From Auanema rhodensis (lineage: Eukaryota; Nematoda; Chromadorea; Rhabditida; Rhabditidae): a DNA stretch of 64,000 bases. Both the position numbers and the translations under genes were made by a program. Below, piece after piece: positions 1-10,881 of this stretch. The notes under the pieces are model-generated. The model had not been told where the DNA came from. It did not search any database and saw only the letters and a list, made by a program, of their open reading frames with translations. Where the stretch lies: positions 1,426,001 through 1,490,000 of the forward strand of contig OZ059894.1 in assembly GCA_964057225.1 (NCBI GenBank). Direction: 5' to 3'. Every line of letters starts with the position of its first letter. Position 1 is the first letter of the stretch.

Positions 1-16
1 AAATGATGCATTAGTG

Positions 17-46
17 TATGTTGAGTTTCCATGTACACTCAACATA
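17..46. other. Hairpin 1: perfect 10-bp inverted repeat
   Basis: Bases p17-26 (TATGTTGAGT) are the exact reverse complement of p37-46 (ACTCAACATA), with a 10-base spacer. A shorter competing pairing exists, p13-18 (AGTGTA) with p34-39 (TACACT), so two exclusive folds are possible. It is repeated in every monomer. Classes D, H, I, K, L, M, N and U carry A46T, which removes only the outermost pair. W monomers (m180, m182) carry G23C and m172 carries G23T, which break the stem internally. m89 carries A24G, which leaves a G-T wobble. Possible roles are cruciform extrusion, a protein-binding dyad or an RNA hairpin; nothing here decides between them. Confidence 0.85.
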
Positions 47-63
47 GCTTCCAAAAACATTTT

Positions 64-88
64 GACAAAAATTTTTTCGAAAAATTTC
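64..88. other. A/T-tract near-palindrome
   Basis: A run of A5, T6, CG, A5, T3 is almost self-complementary around the central TTCGAA (p76-81), with one extra T in the left arm. Further A-tracts flank it (p53-57 and p89-92). Runs of this kind usually give intrinsic curvature and help position nucleosomes; I infer that here. The centre is a class marker: A71T with G79A in classes B, B2 and J; A71T alone in F, O and Q; C78G in R. The length stays fixed because an A is exchanged for a T rather than gained or lost. Confidence 0.6.
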
Positions 89-191
89 AAAATAATTTAG
101 CAGAAAGTAGATGTTTTTAGATTCCTTTTTTTAAGGCAAAGACGATGGACAATGTTATTCAACGAAAAAATTAATTCTTCAGGGTGAAAAT

Positions 192-230
192 CGAGGATAT
201 AAGTGTGAACTTATATCAGTTGATATCTCG
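192..230. other. Hairpin 2: 9-bp stem with GTGA tetraloop, nested in an outer CGAG/CTCG pairing
   Basis: p196-204 (GATATAAGT) pairs perfectly with p209-217 (ACTTATATC) across loop p205-208 (GTGA). As RNA the loop is GUGA, a GNRA-type tetraloop. Outside it, p192-195 (CGAG) can pair with p227-230 (CTCG), and a further dyad ATATCA-GT-TGATAT spans p213-226. Classes D, F, H and V carry C210T, which turns a G-C pair into G-T, still a pair (G-U) in plus-strand RNA. E carries G196A, which loses the closing pair. m149 and m158 carry T212A, and m170 an A202T change, both of which break a pair. P and S classes carry G219C in the dyad spacer only. Present in every unit. Confidence 0.8.
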
Positions 231-293
231 GTGCATTTTTAAGCTAGCGCAAATCTGATAACACAGATCGACGCAGCTTGAAAATCCGCATCG
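229..293 (+). other. Hairpin 3: 65-nt imperfect stem-loop, about 24 pairs
   Basis: Pairing read from the sequence: p229-234 with p288-293 (one G-T), p236-239 with p281-284, p240 with p280 (T-G), p241-245 with p275-279, bulged A at p246, p247-249 with p272-274, a 3x3 internal loop, then p253-257 (ATCTG) with p264-268 (CAGAT) around loop ATAACA. An alternative outer stem pairs p231-237 (GTGCATT) with p294-300 (AATGCAC). The core p240-279 is nearly invariant across the window. Changes in the stem that I saw are C234T (class G), C244T (m118), C255T (W), G280A (F, H, J), A283G (B) and C292T (D), all compatible with plus-strand pairing, and G231T (B, B') and T239G (Q), which are not. A conserved fold is inferred; function is unknown. 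Confidence 0.7.
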
Positions 294-351
294 AATGCAC
301 TATACTACTTTGAGAAACGCTTAATACAAAAATTAGTTATGATCGTTTGAA

Positions 352-702
352 AAATGATGCATTAGTGTATGTTGAGTTTCCATGTACACTCAACATAGCT
401 TCCAAAAACATTTTGACAAAATTTTTTTCAAAAAATTTCAAAATAATTTAGCAGAAAGTAGATGTTTTTAGATTCCTTTTTTTAAGGCAAAGACGATGGA
501 CAATGTTATTCAACGAAAAAATTAATTCTTCAGGGTGAAAATCGAGGATATAAGTGTGAACTTATATCAGTTGATATCTCGTTGCATTTTTAAGCTAGCG
601 CAAATCTGATAACACAGATCGACGCAGCTTGAAGATACGCATCGAATGCACTATACTACTTTGAGAAACGCTTAATACAAAAATTAGTTATGATCGTTTG
701 AA
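352..702. repeat. Class B monomer exemplar (m2)
   Basis: Differs from class A at A71T, G79A, G231T, A283G and C286A. The same unit recurs at m9, m41, m48 and m61. A variant, B2 (m86 and m152), keeps A71T and G79A but has T146C and the class A right half, so it looks recombinant. Confidence 0.85.
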
Positions 703-1053
703 AAATGATGCATTAGTGTATGTTGAGTTTCCATGTACACTCAACATAGCTTCCAAAAACATTTTGACAAAAATTTTTTCGAAAAATTTCAGAATAATTT
801 AGCAAAAAGTAGATGTTTTTAGATTTCTTTTCTCAAGGCAAAGACGATGGACAATGTTATTCAACGAAAAAATTAATTCTTCAGGGTGAAAATCGAGGAT
901 ATAAGTGTGAACTTATATCAGTTGATATCTCGGTGCATTTTTAAGCTAGCGCAAATCTGATAACACAGATCGACGCAGCTTGAAAATCCGCATCGAATGC
1001 ACTATACTACTTTGAGAAACGCTTAATACAAAAATTAGTTATGATCGTTTGAA
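703..1053. repeat. Class C monomer exemplar (m3)
   Basis: Diagnostic changes are A90G, G103A, C124T, T130C and T132C. This is the most frequent class in the left half (over 25 copies, including m6, m10, m14, m21, m38, m42, m66, m82, m92, m97, m106 and m125). Copies at m30, m35, m79 and m88 share T334C and always sit just before class I, which marks them as descendants of one amplified block. Confidence 0.85.
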
Positions 1054-1404
1054 AAATGATGCATTAGTGTATGTTGAGTTTCCATGTACACTCAACATTG
1101 CTTCCAAAAAAATTTTGACAAAAATTTTTTCGAAAAATTTCAAATTAATTTAGCAGAAAGTATATGTTTTTAGATTTCTTTTTTCAAGGCAAAGACGATG
1201 GACAATGTTATTCAACGAAAAAATTAATTCTTCAGGGTGAAAATCGAGGATATAAGTGTGAATTTATATCAGTTGATATCTCGGTGCATTTTTAAGCTAG
1301 CGCAAATCTGATAACACAGATCGACGCAGCTTGAAAATCCGCATTGAATGCACTATACTACATTGAGGAACGCTTAATACAAAAATTAGTTATGATCGTT
1401 TGAA
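1054..1404. repeat. Class D monomer exemplar (m4)
   Basis: The most diverged common class: A46T, C58A, A92T, G110T, C124T, T132C, C210T, C292T, T309A and A315G, ten changes from class A (about 2.8%). It nearly always follows class C. It recurs at m7, m11, m15, m24, m39, m43, m46, m50, m63, m67, m101, m107, m126 and m150. m24 also has C30T. Confidence 0.85.
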
Positions 1405-1755
1405 AAATGATGCATTAGTGTATGTTGAGTTTCCATGTACACTCAACATAGCTTCCAAAAACATTTTGACAAAAATTTTTTCGAAAAATTTCAAAATAAT
1501 TTAGCAGAAAGTAGATGTTTTTAGATTCCTTTTTTTAAGGCAAAGACGATGGACAATGTTATTCAACGAAAAAATTAATTCTTCAGGGTGAAAATCGAGG
1601 ATATAAGTGTGAACTTATATCAGTTGATATCTCGTTGCATTTTTAAGCTAGCGCAAATCTGATAACACAGATCGACGCAGCTTGAAAATACGCATCGAAT
1701 GCACTATACTACTTTGAGAAACGCTTAATACAAAAATTAGTTATGATCGTTTGAA
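1405..1755. repeat. Class B' monomer exemplar (m5): A-like left half, B-like right half
   Basis: The left part matches class A (no A71T or G79A), while the right part has G231T and C286A of class B. The switch lies between p80 and p230. Copies with A283G as well are at m13, m20 and m22; copies without it are at m5, m37, m44, m81, m90, m93, m96 and m99. It reads as an old recombinant that was then amplified. m13 has a private C160T. Confidence 0.8.
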
Positions 1756-4700
1756 AAATGATGCATTAGTGTATGTTGAGTTTCCATGTACACTCAACAT
1801 AGCTTCCAAAAACATTTTGACAAAAATTTTTTCGAAAAATTTCAGAATAATTTAGCAAAAAGTAGATGTTTTTAGATTTCTTTTCTCAAGGCAAAGACGA
1901 TGGACAATGTTATTCAACGAAAAAATTAATTCTTCAGGGTGAAAATCGAGGATATAAGTGTGAACTTATATCAGTTGATATCTCGGTGCATTTTTAAGCT
2001 AGCGCAAATCTGATAACACAGATCGACGCAGCTTGAAAATCCGCATCGAATGCACTATACTACTTTGAGAAACGCTTAATACAAAAATTAGTTATGATCG
2101 TTTGAAAAATGATGCATTAGTGTATGTTGAGTTTCCATGTACACTCAACATTGCTTCCAAAAAAATTTTGACAAAAATTTTTTCGAAAAATTTCAAATTA
2201 ATTTAGCAGAAAGTATATGTTTTTAGATTTCTTTTTTCAAGGCAAAGACGATGGACAATGTTATTCAACGAAAAAATTAATTCTTCAGGGTGAAAATCGA
2301 GGATATAAGTGTGAATTTATATCAGTTGATATCTCGGTGCATTTTTAAGCTAGCGCAAATCTGATAACACAGATCGACGCAGCTTGAAAATCCGCATTGA
2401 ATGCACTATACTACATTGAGGAACGCTTAATACAAAAATTAGTTATGATCGTTTGAAAAATGATGCATTAGTGTATGTTGAGTTTCCATGTACACTCAAC
2501 ATAGCTTCCAAAAACATTTTGACAAAAATTTTTTCGAAAAATTTCAAAATAATTTAGCAGAAAGTAGATGTTTTTAGATTCCTTTTTTTAAGGCAAAGAC
2601 GATGGACAATGTTATTCAACGAAAAAATTAATTCTTCAGGGTGAAAATCGAGGATATAAGTGTGAACTTATATCAGTTGATATCTCGGTGCATTTTTAAG
2701 CTAGCGCAAATCTGATAACACAGATCGACGCAGCTTGAAAATCCGCATCGAATGCACTATACTACTTTGAGAAACGCTTAATACAAAAATTAGTTATGAT
2801 CGTTTGAAAAATGATGCATTAGTGTATGTTGAGTTTCCATGTACACTCAACATAGCTTCCAAAAACATTTTGACAAAATTTTTTTCAAAAAATTTCAAAA
2901 TAATTTAGCAGAAAGTAGATGTTTTTAGATTCCTTTTTTTAAGGCAAAGACGATGGACAATGTTATTCAACGAAAAAATTAATTCTTCAGGGTGAAAATC
3001 GAGGATATAAGTGTGAACTTATATCAGTTGATATCTCGTTGCATTTTTAAGCTAGCGCAAATCTGATAACACAGATCGACGCAGCTTGAAGATACGCATC
3101 GAATGCACTATACTACTTTGAGAAACGCTTAATACAAAAATTAGTTATGATCGTTTGAAAAATGATGCATTAGTGTATGTTGAGTTTCCATGTACACTCA
3201 ACATAGCTTCCAAAAACATTTTGACAAAAATTTTTTCGAAAAATTTCAGAATAATTTAGCAAAAAGTAGATGTTTTTAGATTTCTTTTCTCAAGGCAAAG
3301 ACGATGGACAATGTTATTCAACGAAAAAATTAATTCTTCAGGGTGAAAATCGAGGATATAAGTGTGAACTTATATCAGTTGATATCTCGGTGCATTTTTA
3401 AGCTAGCGCAAATCTGATAACACAGATCGACGCAGCTTGAAAATCCGCATCGAATGCACTATACTACTTTGAGAAACGCTTAATACAAAAATTAGTTATG
3501 ATCGTTTGAAAAATGATGCATTAGTGTATGTTGAGTTTCCATGTACACTCAACATTGCTTCCAAAAAAATTTTGACAAAAATTTTTTCGAAAAATTTCAA
3601 ATTAATTTAGCAGAAAGTATATGTTTTTAGATTTCTTTTTTCAAGGCAAAGACGATGGACAATGTTATTCAACGAAAAAATTAATTCTTCAGGGTGAAAA
3701 TCGAGGATATAAGTGTGAATTTATATCAGTTGATATCTCGGTGCATTTTTAAGCTAGCGCAAATCTGATAACACAGATCGACGCAGCTTGAAAATCCGCA
3801 TTGAATGCACTATACTACATTGAGGAACGCTTAATACAAAAATTAGTTATGATCGTTTGAAAAATGATGCATTAGTGTATGTTGAGTTTCCATGTACACT
3901 CAACATAGCTTCCAAAAACATTTTGACAAAAATTTTTTCGAAAAATTTCAAAATAATTTAGCAGAAAGTAGATGTTTTTAGATTCCTTTTTTTAAGGCAA
4001 AGACGATGGACAATGTTATTCAACGAAAAAATTAATTCTTCAGGGTGAAAATCGAGGATATAAGTGTGAACTTATATCAGTTGATATCTCGGTGCATTTT
4101 TAAGCTAGCGCAAATCTGATAACACAGATCGACGCAGCTTGAAAATCCGCATCGAATGCATTATACTACTTTGAGAAACGCTTAATACAAAAATTAGTTA
4201 TGATCGTTTGAAAAATGATGCATTAGTGTATGTTGAGTTTCCATGTACACTCAACATAGCTTCCAAAAACATTTTGACAAAAATTTTTTCGAAAAATTTC
4301 AAAATAATTTAGCAGAAAGTAGATGTTTTTAGATTCCTTTTTTTAAGGCAAAGACGATGGACAATGTTATTTAACGAAAAAATTAATTCTTCAGGGTGAA
4401 AATCGAGGATATAAGTGTGAACTTATATCAGTTGATATCTCGTTGCATTTTTAAGCTAGCGCAAATCTGATAACACAGATCGACGCAGCTTGAAGATACG
4501 CATCGAATGCACTATACTACTTTGAGAAACGCTTAATACAAAAATTAGTTATGATCGTTTGAAAAATGATGCATTAGTGTATGTTGAGTTTCCATGTACA
4601 CTCAACATAGCTTCCAAAAACATTTTGACAAAAATTTTTTCGAAAAATTTCAGAATAATTTAGCAAAAAGTAGATGTTTTTAGATTTCTTTTCTCAAGGC

Positions 4701-5265
4701 AAAGACGATGGACAATGTTATTCAACGAAAAAATTAATTCTTCAGGGTGAAAATCGAGGATATAAGTGTGAACTTATATCAGTTGATATCTCGGTGCATT
4801 TTTAAGCTAGCGCAAATCTGATAACACAGATCGACGCAGCTTGAAAATCCGCATCGAATGCACTATACTACTTTGAGAAACGCTTAATACAAAAATTAGT
4901 TATGATCGTTTGAAAAATGATGCATTAGTGTATGTTGAGTTTCCATGTACACTCAACATTGCTTCCAAAAAAATTTTGACAAAAATTTTTTCGAAAAATT
5001 TCAAATTAATTTAGCAGAAAGTATATGTTTTTAGATTTCTTTTTTCAAGGCAAAGACGATGGACAATGTTATTCAACGAAAAAATTAATTCTTCAGGGTG
5101 AAAATCGAGGATATAAGTGTGAATTTATATCAGTTGATATCTCGGTGCATTTTTAAGCTAGCGCAAATCTGATAACACAGATCGACGCAGCTTGAAAATC
5201 CGCATTGAATGCACTATACTACATTGAGGAACGCTTAATACAAAAATTAGTTATGATCGTTTGAA

Positions 5266-5616
5266 AAATGATGCATTAGTGTATGTTGAGTTTCCATGTA
5301 CACTCAACATAGCTTCCAAAAACATTTTGACAAAAATTTTTTCGAAAAATTTCAAAATAATTTAGCAGAAAGTAGATGTTTTTAGATTCCTTTTTTTAAG
5401 GCAAAGACGATGGACAATGTTATTCAACGAAAAAATTAATTCTTCAGGGTGAAAATCGAGAATATAAGTGTGAACTTATATCAGTTGATATCTCGGTGCA
5501 TTTTTAAGCTAGCGCAAATCTGATAACACAGATCGACGCAGCTTGAAAATCCGCATCGAATGCACTATACTACATTGAGGAACGCTTAATACAAAAATTA
5601 GTTATGATTGTTTGAA
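5266..5616. repeat. Class E monomer exemplar (m16)
   Basis: Diagnostic changes are G196A, T309A, A315G and C344T, the last giving GATTGTTTG at the unit end. Other copies are m25, m51, m56, m64, m68 and m74. m56 and m74 also carry A46T from another class, showing they share a recombinant ancestor. E is almost always followed by class A or A* (A with C124T). Confidence 0.8.
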
Positions 5617-5967
5617 AAATGATGCATTAGTGTATGTTGAGTTTCCATGTACACTCAACATAGCTTCCAAAAACATTTTGACAAAAATTTTTTCGAAAAA
5701 TTTCAAAATAATTTAGCAGAAAGTAGATGTTTTTAGATTCCTTTTTTTAAGGCAAAGACGATGGACAATGTTATTCAACGAAAAAATTAATTCTTCAGGG
5801 TGAAAATCGAGGATATAAGTGTGAACTTATATCAGTTGATATCTCGGTGCATTTTTAAGCTAGCGCAAATCTGATAACACAGATCGACGCAGCTTGAAAA
5901 TCCGCATCGAATGCACTATACTACTTTGAGAAACGCTTAATACAAAAATTAGTTATGATCGTTTGAA

Positions 5968-6318
5968 AAATGATGCATTAGTGTATGTTGAGTTTCCATG
6001 TACACTCAACATAGCTTCCAAAAACATTTTGACAAAATTTTTTTCGAAAAATTTCAAAATAATTTAGCAGAAAGTAGATGTTTTTAGATTCCTTTTTTTG
6101 AGGCAAAGACGACGGACAATGTTATTCAACGAAAAAATTAATTCTTCAGGGTGAAAATCGAGGATATAAGTGTGAATTTATATCAGTTGATATCTCGGTG
6201 CATTTTTAAGCTAGCGCAAATCTGATAACACAGATCGACGCAGCTTAAAAATCCGCATCGAATGCACTATACTACTTTGAGAAACGCTTAATACAAAAAT
6301 TAGTTATGATCGTTTGAA
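5968..6318. repeat. Class F monomer, mixed tail (m18)
   Basis: Carries the class F markers A71T, A133G, T146C, C210T and G280A, but ends with T309 and A315 as in class A. Other F units (m27, m32, m53, m58, m70, m76) have T309A and A315G. The switch lies between p281 and p308. Confidence 0.75.
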
Positions 6319-9126
6319 AAATGATGCATTAGTGTATGTTGAGTTTCCATGTACACTCAACATAGCTTCCAAAAACATTTTGACAAAAATTTTTTCGAAA
6401 AATTTCAGAATAATTTAGCAAAAAGTAGATGTTTTTAGATTTCTTTTCTCAAGGCAAAGACGATGGACAATGTTATTCAACGAAAAAATTAATTCTTCAG
6501 GGTGAAAATCGAGGATATAAGTGTGAACTTATATCAGTTGATATCTCGGTGCATTTTTAAGCTAGCGCAAATCTGATAACACAGATCGACGCAGCTTGAA
6601 AATCCGCATTGAATGCACTATACTACATTGAGGAACGCTTAATACAAAAATTAGTTATGATCGTTTGAAAAATGATGCATTAGTGTATGTTGAGTTTCCA
6701 TGTACACTCAACATAGCTTCCAAAAACATTTTGACAAAAATTTTTTCGAAAAATTTCAAAATAATTTAGCAGAAAGTAGATGTTTTTAGATTCCTTTTTT
6801 TAAGGCAAAGACGATGGACAATGTTATTCAACGAAAAAATTAATTCTTCAGGGTGAAAATCGAGGATATAAGTGTGAACTTATATCAGTTGATATCTCGT
6901 TGCATTTTTAAGCTAGCGCAAATCTGATAACACAGATCGACGCAGCTTGAAGATACGCATCGAATGCACTATACTACTTTGAGAAACGCTTAATACAAAA
7001 ATTAGTTATGATCGTTTGAAAAATGATGCATTAGTGTATGTTGAGTTTCCATGTACACTCAACATAGCTTCCAAAAACATTTTGACAAAAATTTTTTCGA
7101 AAAATTTCAGAATAATTTAGCAAAAAGTAGATGTTTTTAGATTTCTTTTCTCAAGGCAAAGACGATGGACAATGTTATTCAACGAAAAAATTAATTCTTC
7201 AGGGTGAAAATCGAGGATATAAGTGTGAACTTATATCAGTTGATATCTCGGTGCATTTTTAAGCTAGCGCAAATCTGATAACACAGATCGACGCAGCTTG
7301 AAAATCCGCATCGAATGCATTATACTACTTTGAGAAACGCTTAATACAAAAATTAGTTATGATCGTTTGAAAAATGATGCATTAGTGTATGTTGAGTTTC
7401 CATGTACACTCAACATAGCTTCCAAAAACATTTTGACAAAAATTTTTTCGAAAAATTTCAAAATAATTTAGCAGAAAGTAGATGTTTTTAGATTCCTTTT
7501 TTTAAGGCAAAGACGATGGACAATGTTATTCAACGAAAAAATTAATTCTTCAGGGTGAAAATCGAGGATATAAGTGTGAACTTATATCAGTTGATATCTC
7601 GTTGCATTTTTAAGCTAGCGCAAATCTGATAACACAGATCGACGCAGCTTGAAGATACGCATCGAATGCACTATACTACTTTGAGAAACGCTTAATACAA
7701 AAATTAGTTATGATCGTTTGAAAAATGATGCATTAGTGTATGTTGAGTTTTCATGTACACTCAACATAGCTTCCAAAAACATTTTGACAAAAATTTTTTC
7801 GAAAAATTTCAGAATAATTTAGCAAAAAGTAGATGTTTTTAGATTTCTTTTCTCAAGGCAAAGACGATGGACAATGTTATTCAACGAAAAAATTAATTCT
7901 TCAGGGTGAAAATCGAGGATATAAGTGTGAACTTATATCAGTTGATATCTCGGTGCATTTTTAAGCTAGCGCAAATCTGATAACACAGATCGACGCAGCT
8001 TGAAAATCCGCATCGAATGCACTATACTACTTTGAGAAACGCTTAATACAAAAATTAGTTATGATCGTTTGAAAAATGATGCATTAGTGTATGTTGAGTT
8101 TCTATGTACACTCAACATTGCTTCCAAAAAAATTTTGACAAAAATTTTTTCGAAAAATTTCAAATTAATTTAGCAGAAAGTATATGTTTTTAGATTTCTT
8201 TTTTCAAGGCAAAGACGATGGACAATGTTATTCAACGAAAAAATTAATTCTTCAGGGTGAAAATCGAGGATATAAGTGTGAATTTATATCAGTTGATATC
8301 TCGGTGCATTTTTAAGCTAGCGCAAATCTGATAACACAGATCGACGCAGCTTGAAAATCCGCATTGAATGCACTATACTACATTGAGGAACGCTTAATAC
8401 AAAAATTAGTTATGATCGTTTGAAAAATGATGCATTAGTGTATGTTGAGTTTCCATGTACACTCAACATAGCTTCCAAAAACATTTTGACAAAAATTTTT
8501 TCGAAAAATTTCAAAATAATTTAGCAGAAAGTAGATGTTTTTAGATTCCTTTTTTTAAGGCAAAGACGATGGACAATGTTATTCAACGAAAAAATTAATT
8601 CTTCAGGGTGAAAATCGAGAATATAAGTGTGAACTTATATCAGTTGATATCTCGGTGCATTTTTAAGCTAGCGCAAATCTGATAACACAGATCGACGCAG
8701 CTTGAAAATCCGCATCGAATGCACTATACTACATTGAGGAACGCTTAATACAAAAATTAGTTATGATTGTTTGAAAAATGATGCATTAGTGTATGTTGAG
8801 TTTCCATGTACACTCAACATAGCTTCCAAAAACATTTTGACAAAAATTTTTTCGAAAAATTTCAAAATAATTTAGCAGAAAGTAGATGTTTTTAGATTCC
8901 TTTTTTTAAGGCAAAGACGATGGACAATGTTATTCAACGAAAAAATTAATTCTTCAGGGTGAAAATCGAGGATATAAGTGTGAACTTATATCAGTTGATA
9001 TCTCGGTGCATTTTTAAGCTAGCGCAAATCTGATAACACAGATCGACGCAGCTTGAAAATCCGCATCGAATGCACTATACTACTTTGAGAAACGCTTAAT
9101 ACAAAAATTAGTTATGATCGTTTGAA

Positions 9127-10881
9127 AAATGATGCATTAGTGTATGTTGAGTTTCCATGTACACTCAACATAGCTTCCAAAAACATTTTGACAAAATTTT
9201 TTTCGAAAAATTTCAAAATAATTTAGCAGAAAGTAGATGTTTTTAGATTCCTTTTTTTGAGGCAAAGACGACGGACAATGTTATTCAACGAAAAAATTAA
9301 TTCTTCAGGGTGAAAATCGAGGATATAAGTGTGAATTTATATCAGTTGATATCTCGGTGCATTTTTAAGCTAGCGCAAATCTGATAACACAGATCGACGC
9401 AGCTTAAAAATCCGCATCGAATGCACTATACTACATTGAGGAACGCTTAATACAAAAATTAGTTATGATCGTTTGAAAAATGATGCATTAGTGTATGTTG
9501 AGTTTCCATGTACACTCAACATAGCTTCCAAAAACATTTTGACAAAAATTTTTTCGAAAAATTTCAGAATAATTTAGCAAAAAGTAGATGTTTTTAGATT
9601 TCTTTTCTCAAGGCAAAGACGATGGACAATGTTATTCAACGAAAAAATTAATTCTTCAGGGTGAAAATCGAGGATATAAGTGTGAACTTATATCAGTTGA
9701 TATCTCGGTGTATTTTTAAGCTAGCGCAAATCTGATAACACAGATCGACGCAGCTTGAAAATCCGCATCGAATGCACTATACTACTTTGAGAAACGCTTA
9801 ATACAAAAATTAGTTATGATCGTTTGAAAAATGATGCATTAGTGTATGTTGAGTTTCCATGTACACTCAACATTGCTTCCAAAAACATTTTGACAAAAAT
9901 TTTTTCGAAAAATTTCAAATTAATTTAGCAGAAAGTATATGTTTTTAGATTCCTTTTTTCAAGGCAAAGACGATGGACAATGTTATTCAACGAAAAAATT
10001 AATTCTTCAGGGTGAAAATCGAGGATATAAGTGTGAATTTATATCAGTTGATATCTCGGTGCATTTTTAAGCTAGCGCAAATCTGATAACACAGATCGAC
10101 GCAGCTTAAAAATCCGCATCGAATGCACTATACTACATTGAGGAACGCTTAATACAAAAATTAGTTATGATCGTTTGAAAAATGATGCATTAGTGTATGT
10201 TGAGTTTCCATGTACACTCAACATAGCTTCCAAAAACATTTTGACAAAAATTTTTTCGAAAAATTTCAGAATAATTTAGCAAAAAGTAGATGTTTTTAGA
10301 TTTCTTTTCTCAAGGCAAAGACGATGGACAATGTTATTCAACGAAAAAATTAATTCTTCAGGGTGAAAATCGAGGATATAAGTGTGAACTTATATCAGTT
10401 GATATCTCGGTGCATTTTTAAGCTAGCGCAAATCTGATAACACAGATCGACGCAGCTTGAAAATCCGCATCGAATGCACTATACTACTTTGAGAAACGCT
10501 TAATACAAAAATCAGTTATGATCGTTTGAAAAATGATGCATTAGTGTATGTTGAGTTTCCATGTACACTCAACATTGCTTCCAAAAACATTTTGACAAAA
10601 ATTTTTTCGAAAAATTTCAAAATAATTTAGCAAAAAGTAGATGTTTTTAGATTCCTTTTTTCAAGGCGAAGACGATGGACATTGTTATTCAACGAAAAAA
10701 TTAATTCTTCAGGGTGAAAATCGAGGATATAAGTGTGAACTTATATCAGTTGATATCTCGGTGCATTTTTAAGCTAGCGCAAATCTGATAACACAGATCG
10801 ACGCAGCTTGAAAATCCGCATCGAATGCACTATACTACTTTGAGAAACGCTTAATACAAAAATTAGTTATGATCGTTTGAA
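9127..10881. repeat. Five-monomer HOR F-G-H-C-I, tandem copy 1 (m27-m31)
   Basis: This 1755-bp block is followed directly by a second copy at 10882-12636. Shared private markers are C234T in the second unit, T334C in the fourth, and A138G plus A152T in the fifth. By eye the only consistent difference is T309 versus A309 in the last unit, so the duplication is recent. Class exemplars are F 9127-9477, G 9478-9828 (C with C234T), H 9829-10179 (A46T, A92T, G110T, T132C, C210T, G280A, T309A, A315G) and I 10531-10881 (A46T, G103A, T132C, A138G, A152T). Confidence 0.85.

Larger units (their letters stand above)
1..351. repeat. Reference monomer m1 (class A)
   Basis: I use this unit as the consensus. 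GC is 111/351 (31.6%), with 52 C, 59 G and 12 CpG. It carries palindromic hexamers for NsiI (p6-11), BsrGI (p32-37), BstBI (p76-81), EcoRV (p222-227) and NheI (p243-248), so digestion should give a 351-bp ladder. Stops close every frame: plus-strand TGA at p4, TAG at p98 and TAG at p12 (frames 1, 2 and 3). The minus strand is closed by complements at p11, p87 and p211, among others. Class A recurs throughout the window (for example m8, m12, m17, m26, m40, m47, m102, m127, m173, m175) and alternates with other classes at the right end. Variable sites concentrate at p46-152 and p280-315. Bases p1-45 apart from p23-24, p163-195 and p240-279 are almost invariant. Confidence 0.97.
1..3861. repeat. 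Higher-order block m1-m11 (A-B-C-D-B'-C-D-A-B-C-D), copy 1
   Basis: These eleven monomers have the same class order as m40-m50 (13690-17549). Within it the order A-B-C-D-B'-C-D forms a 7-monomer HOR (2457 bp), the next round of which starts at 2458. The two copies agree at all class-diagnostic sites I checked, apart from the 1-bp deletion in m41. The left limit is set only by the window edge, so the duplicated segment may be longer. Confidence 0.8.

Noticed and set aside
150-170. CENP-B box on the minus strand (TTCGTTG followed by AATAAC)
   Set aside because: The first seven bases match the mammalian box, but the essential CGGG half is absent, giving about 5 of 9 key positions. Treated as chance or at most a half-site.
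250-290. Hammerhead ribozyme, since satellite DNAs sometimes carry one (CTGATAA followed by GAAA on the plus strand; CTGAAGA on the minus strand at p176-182)
   Set aside because: The plus-strand core is CTGATAA, not CTGANGA, and the intervening bases do not form stem II. The minus-strand CTGAAGA has no GAAA at the required place.
1-351. Monomer built from two related half-units of about 175 bp
   Set aside because: Apart from A/T runs and short motifs such as CGAAAAA at p78 and p163, the two halves do not align.
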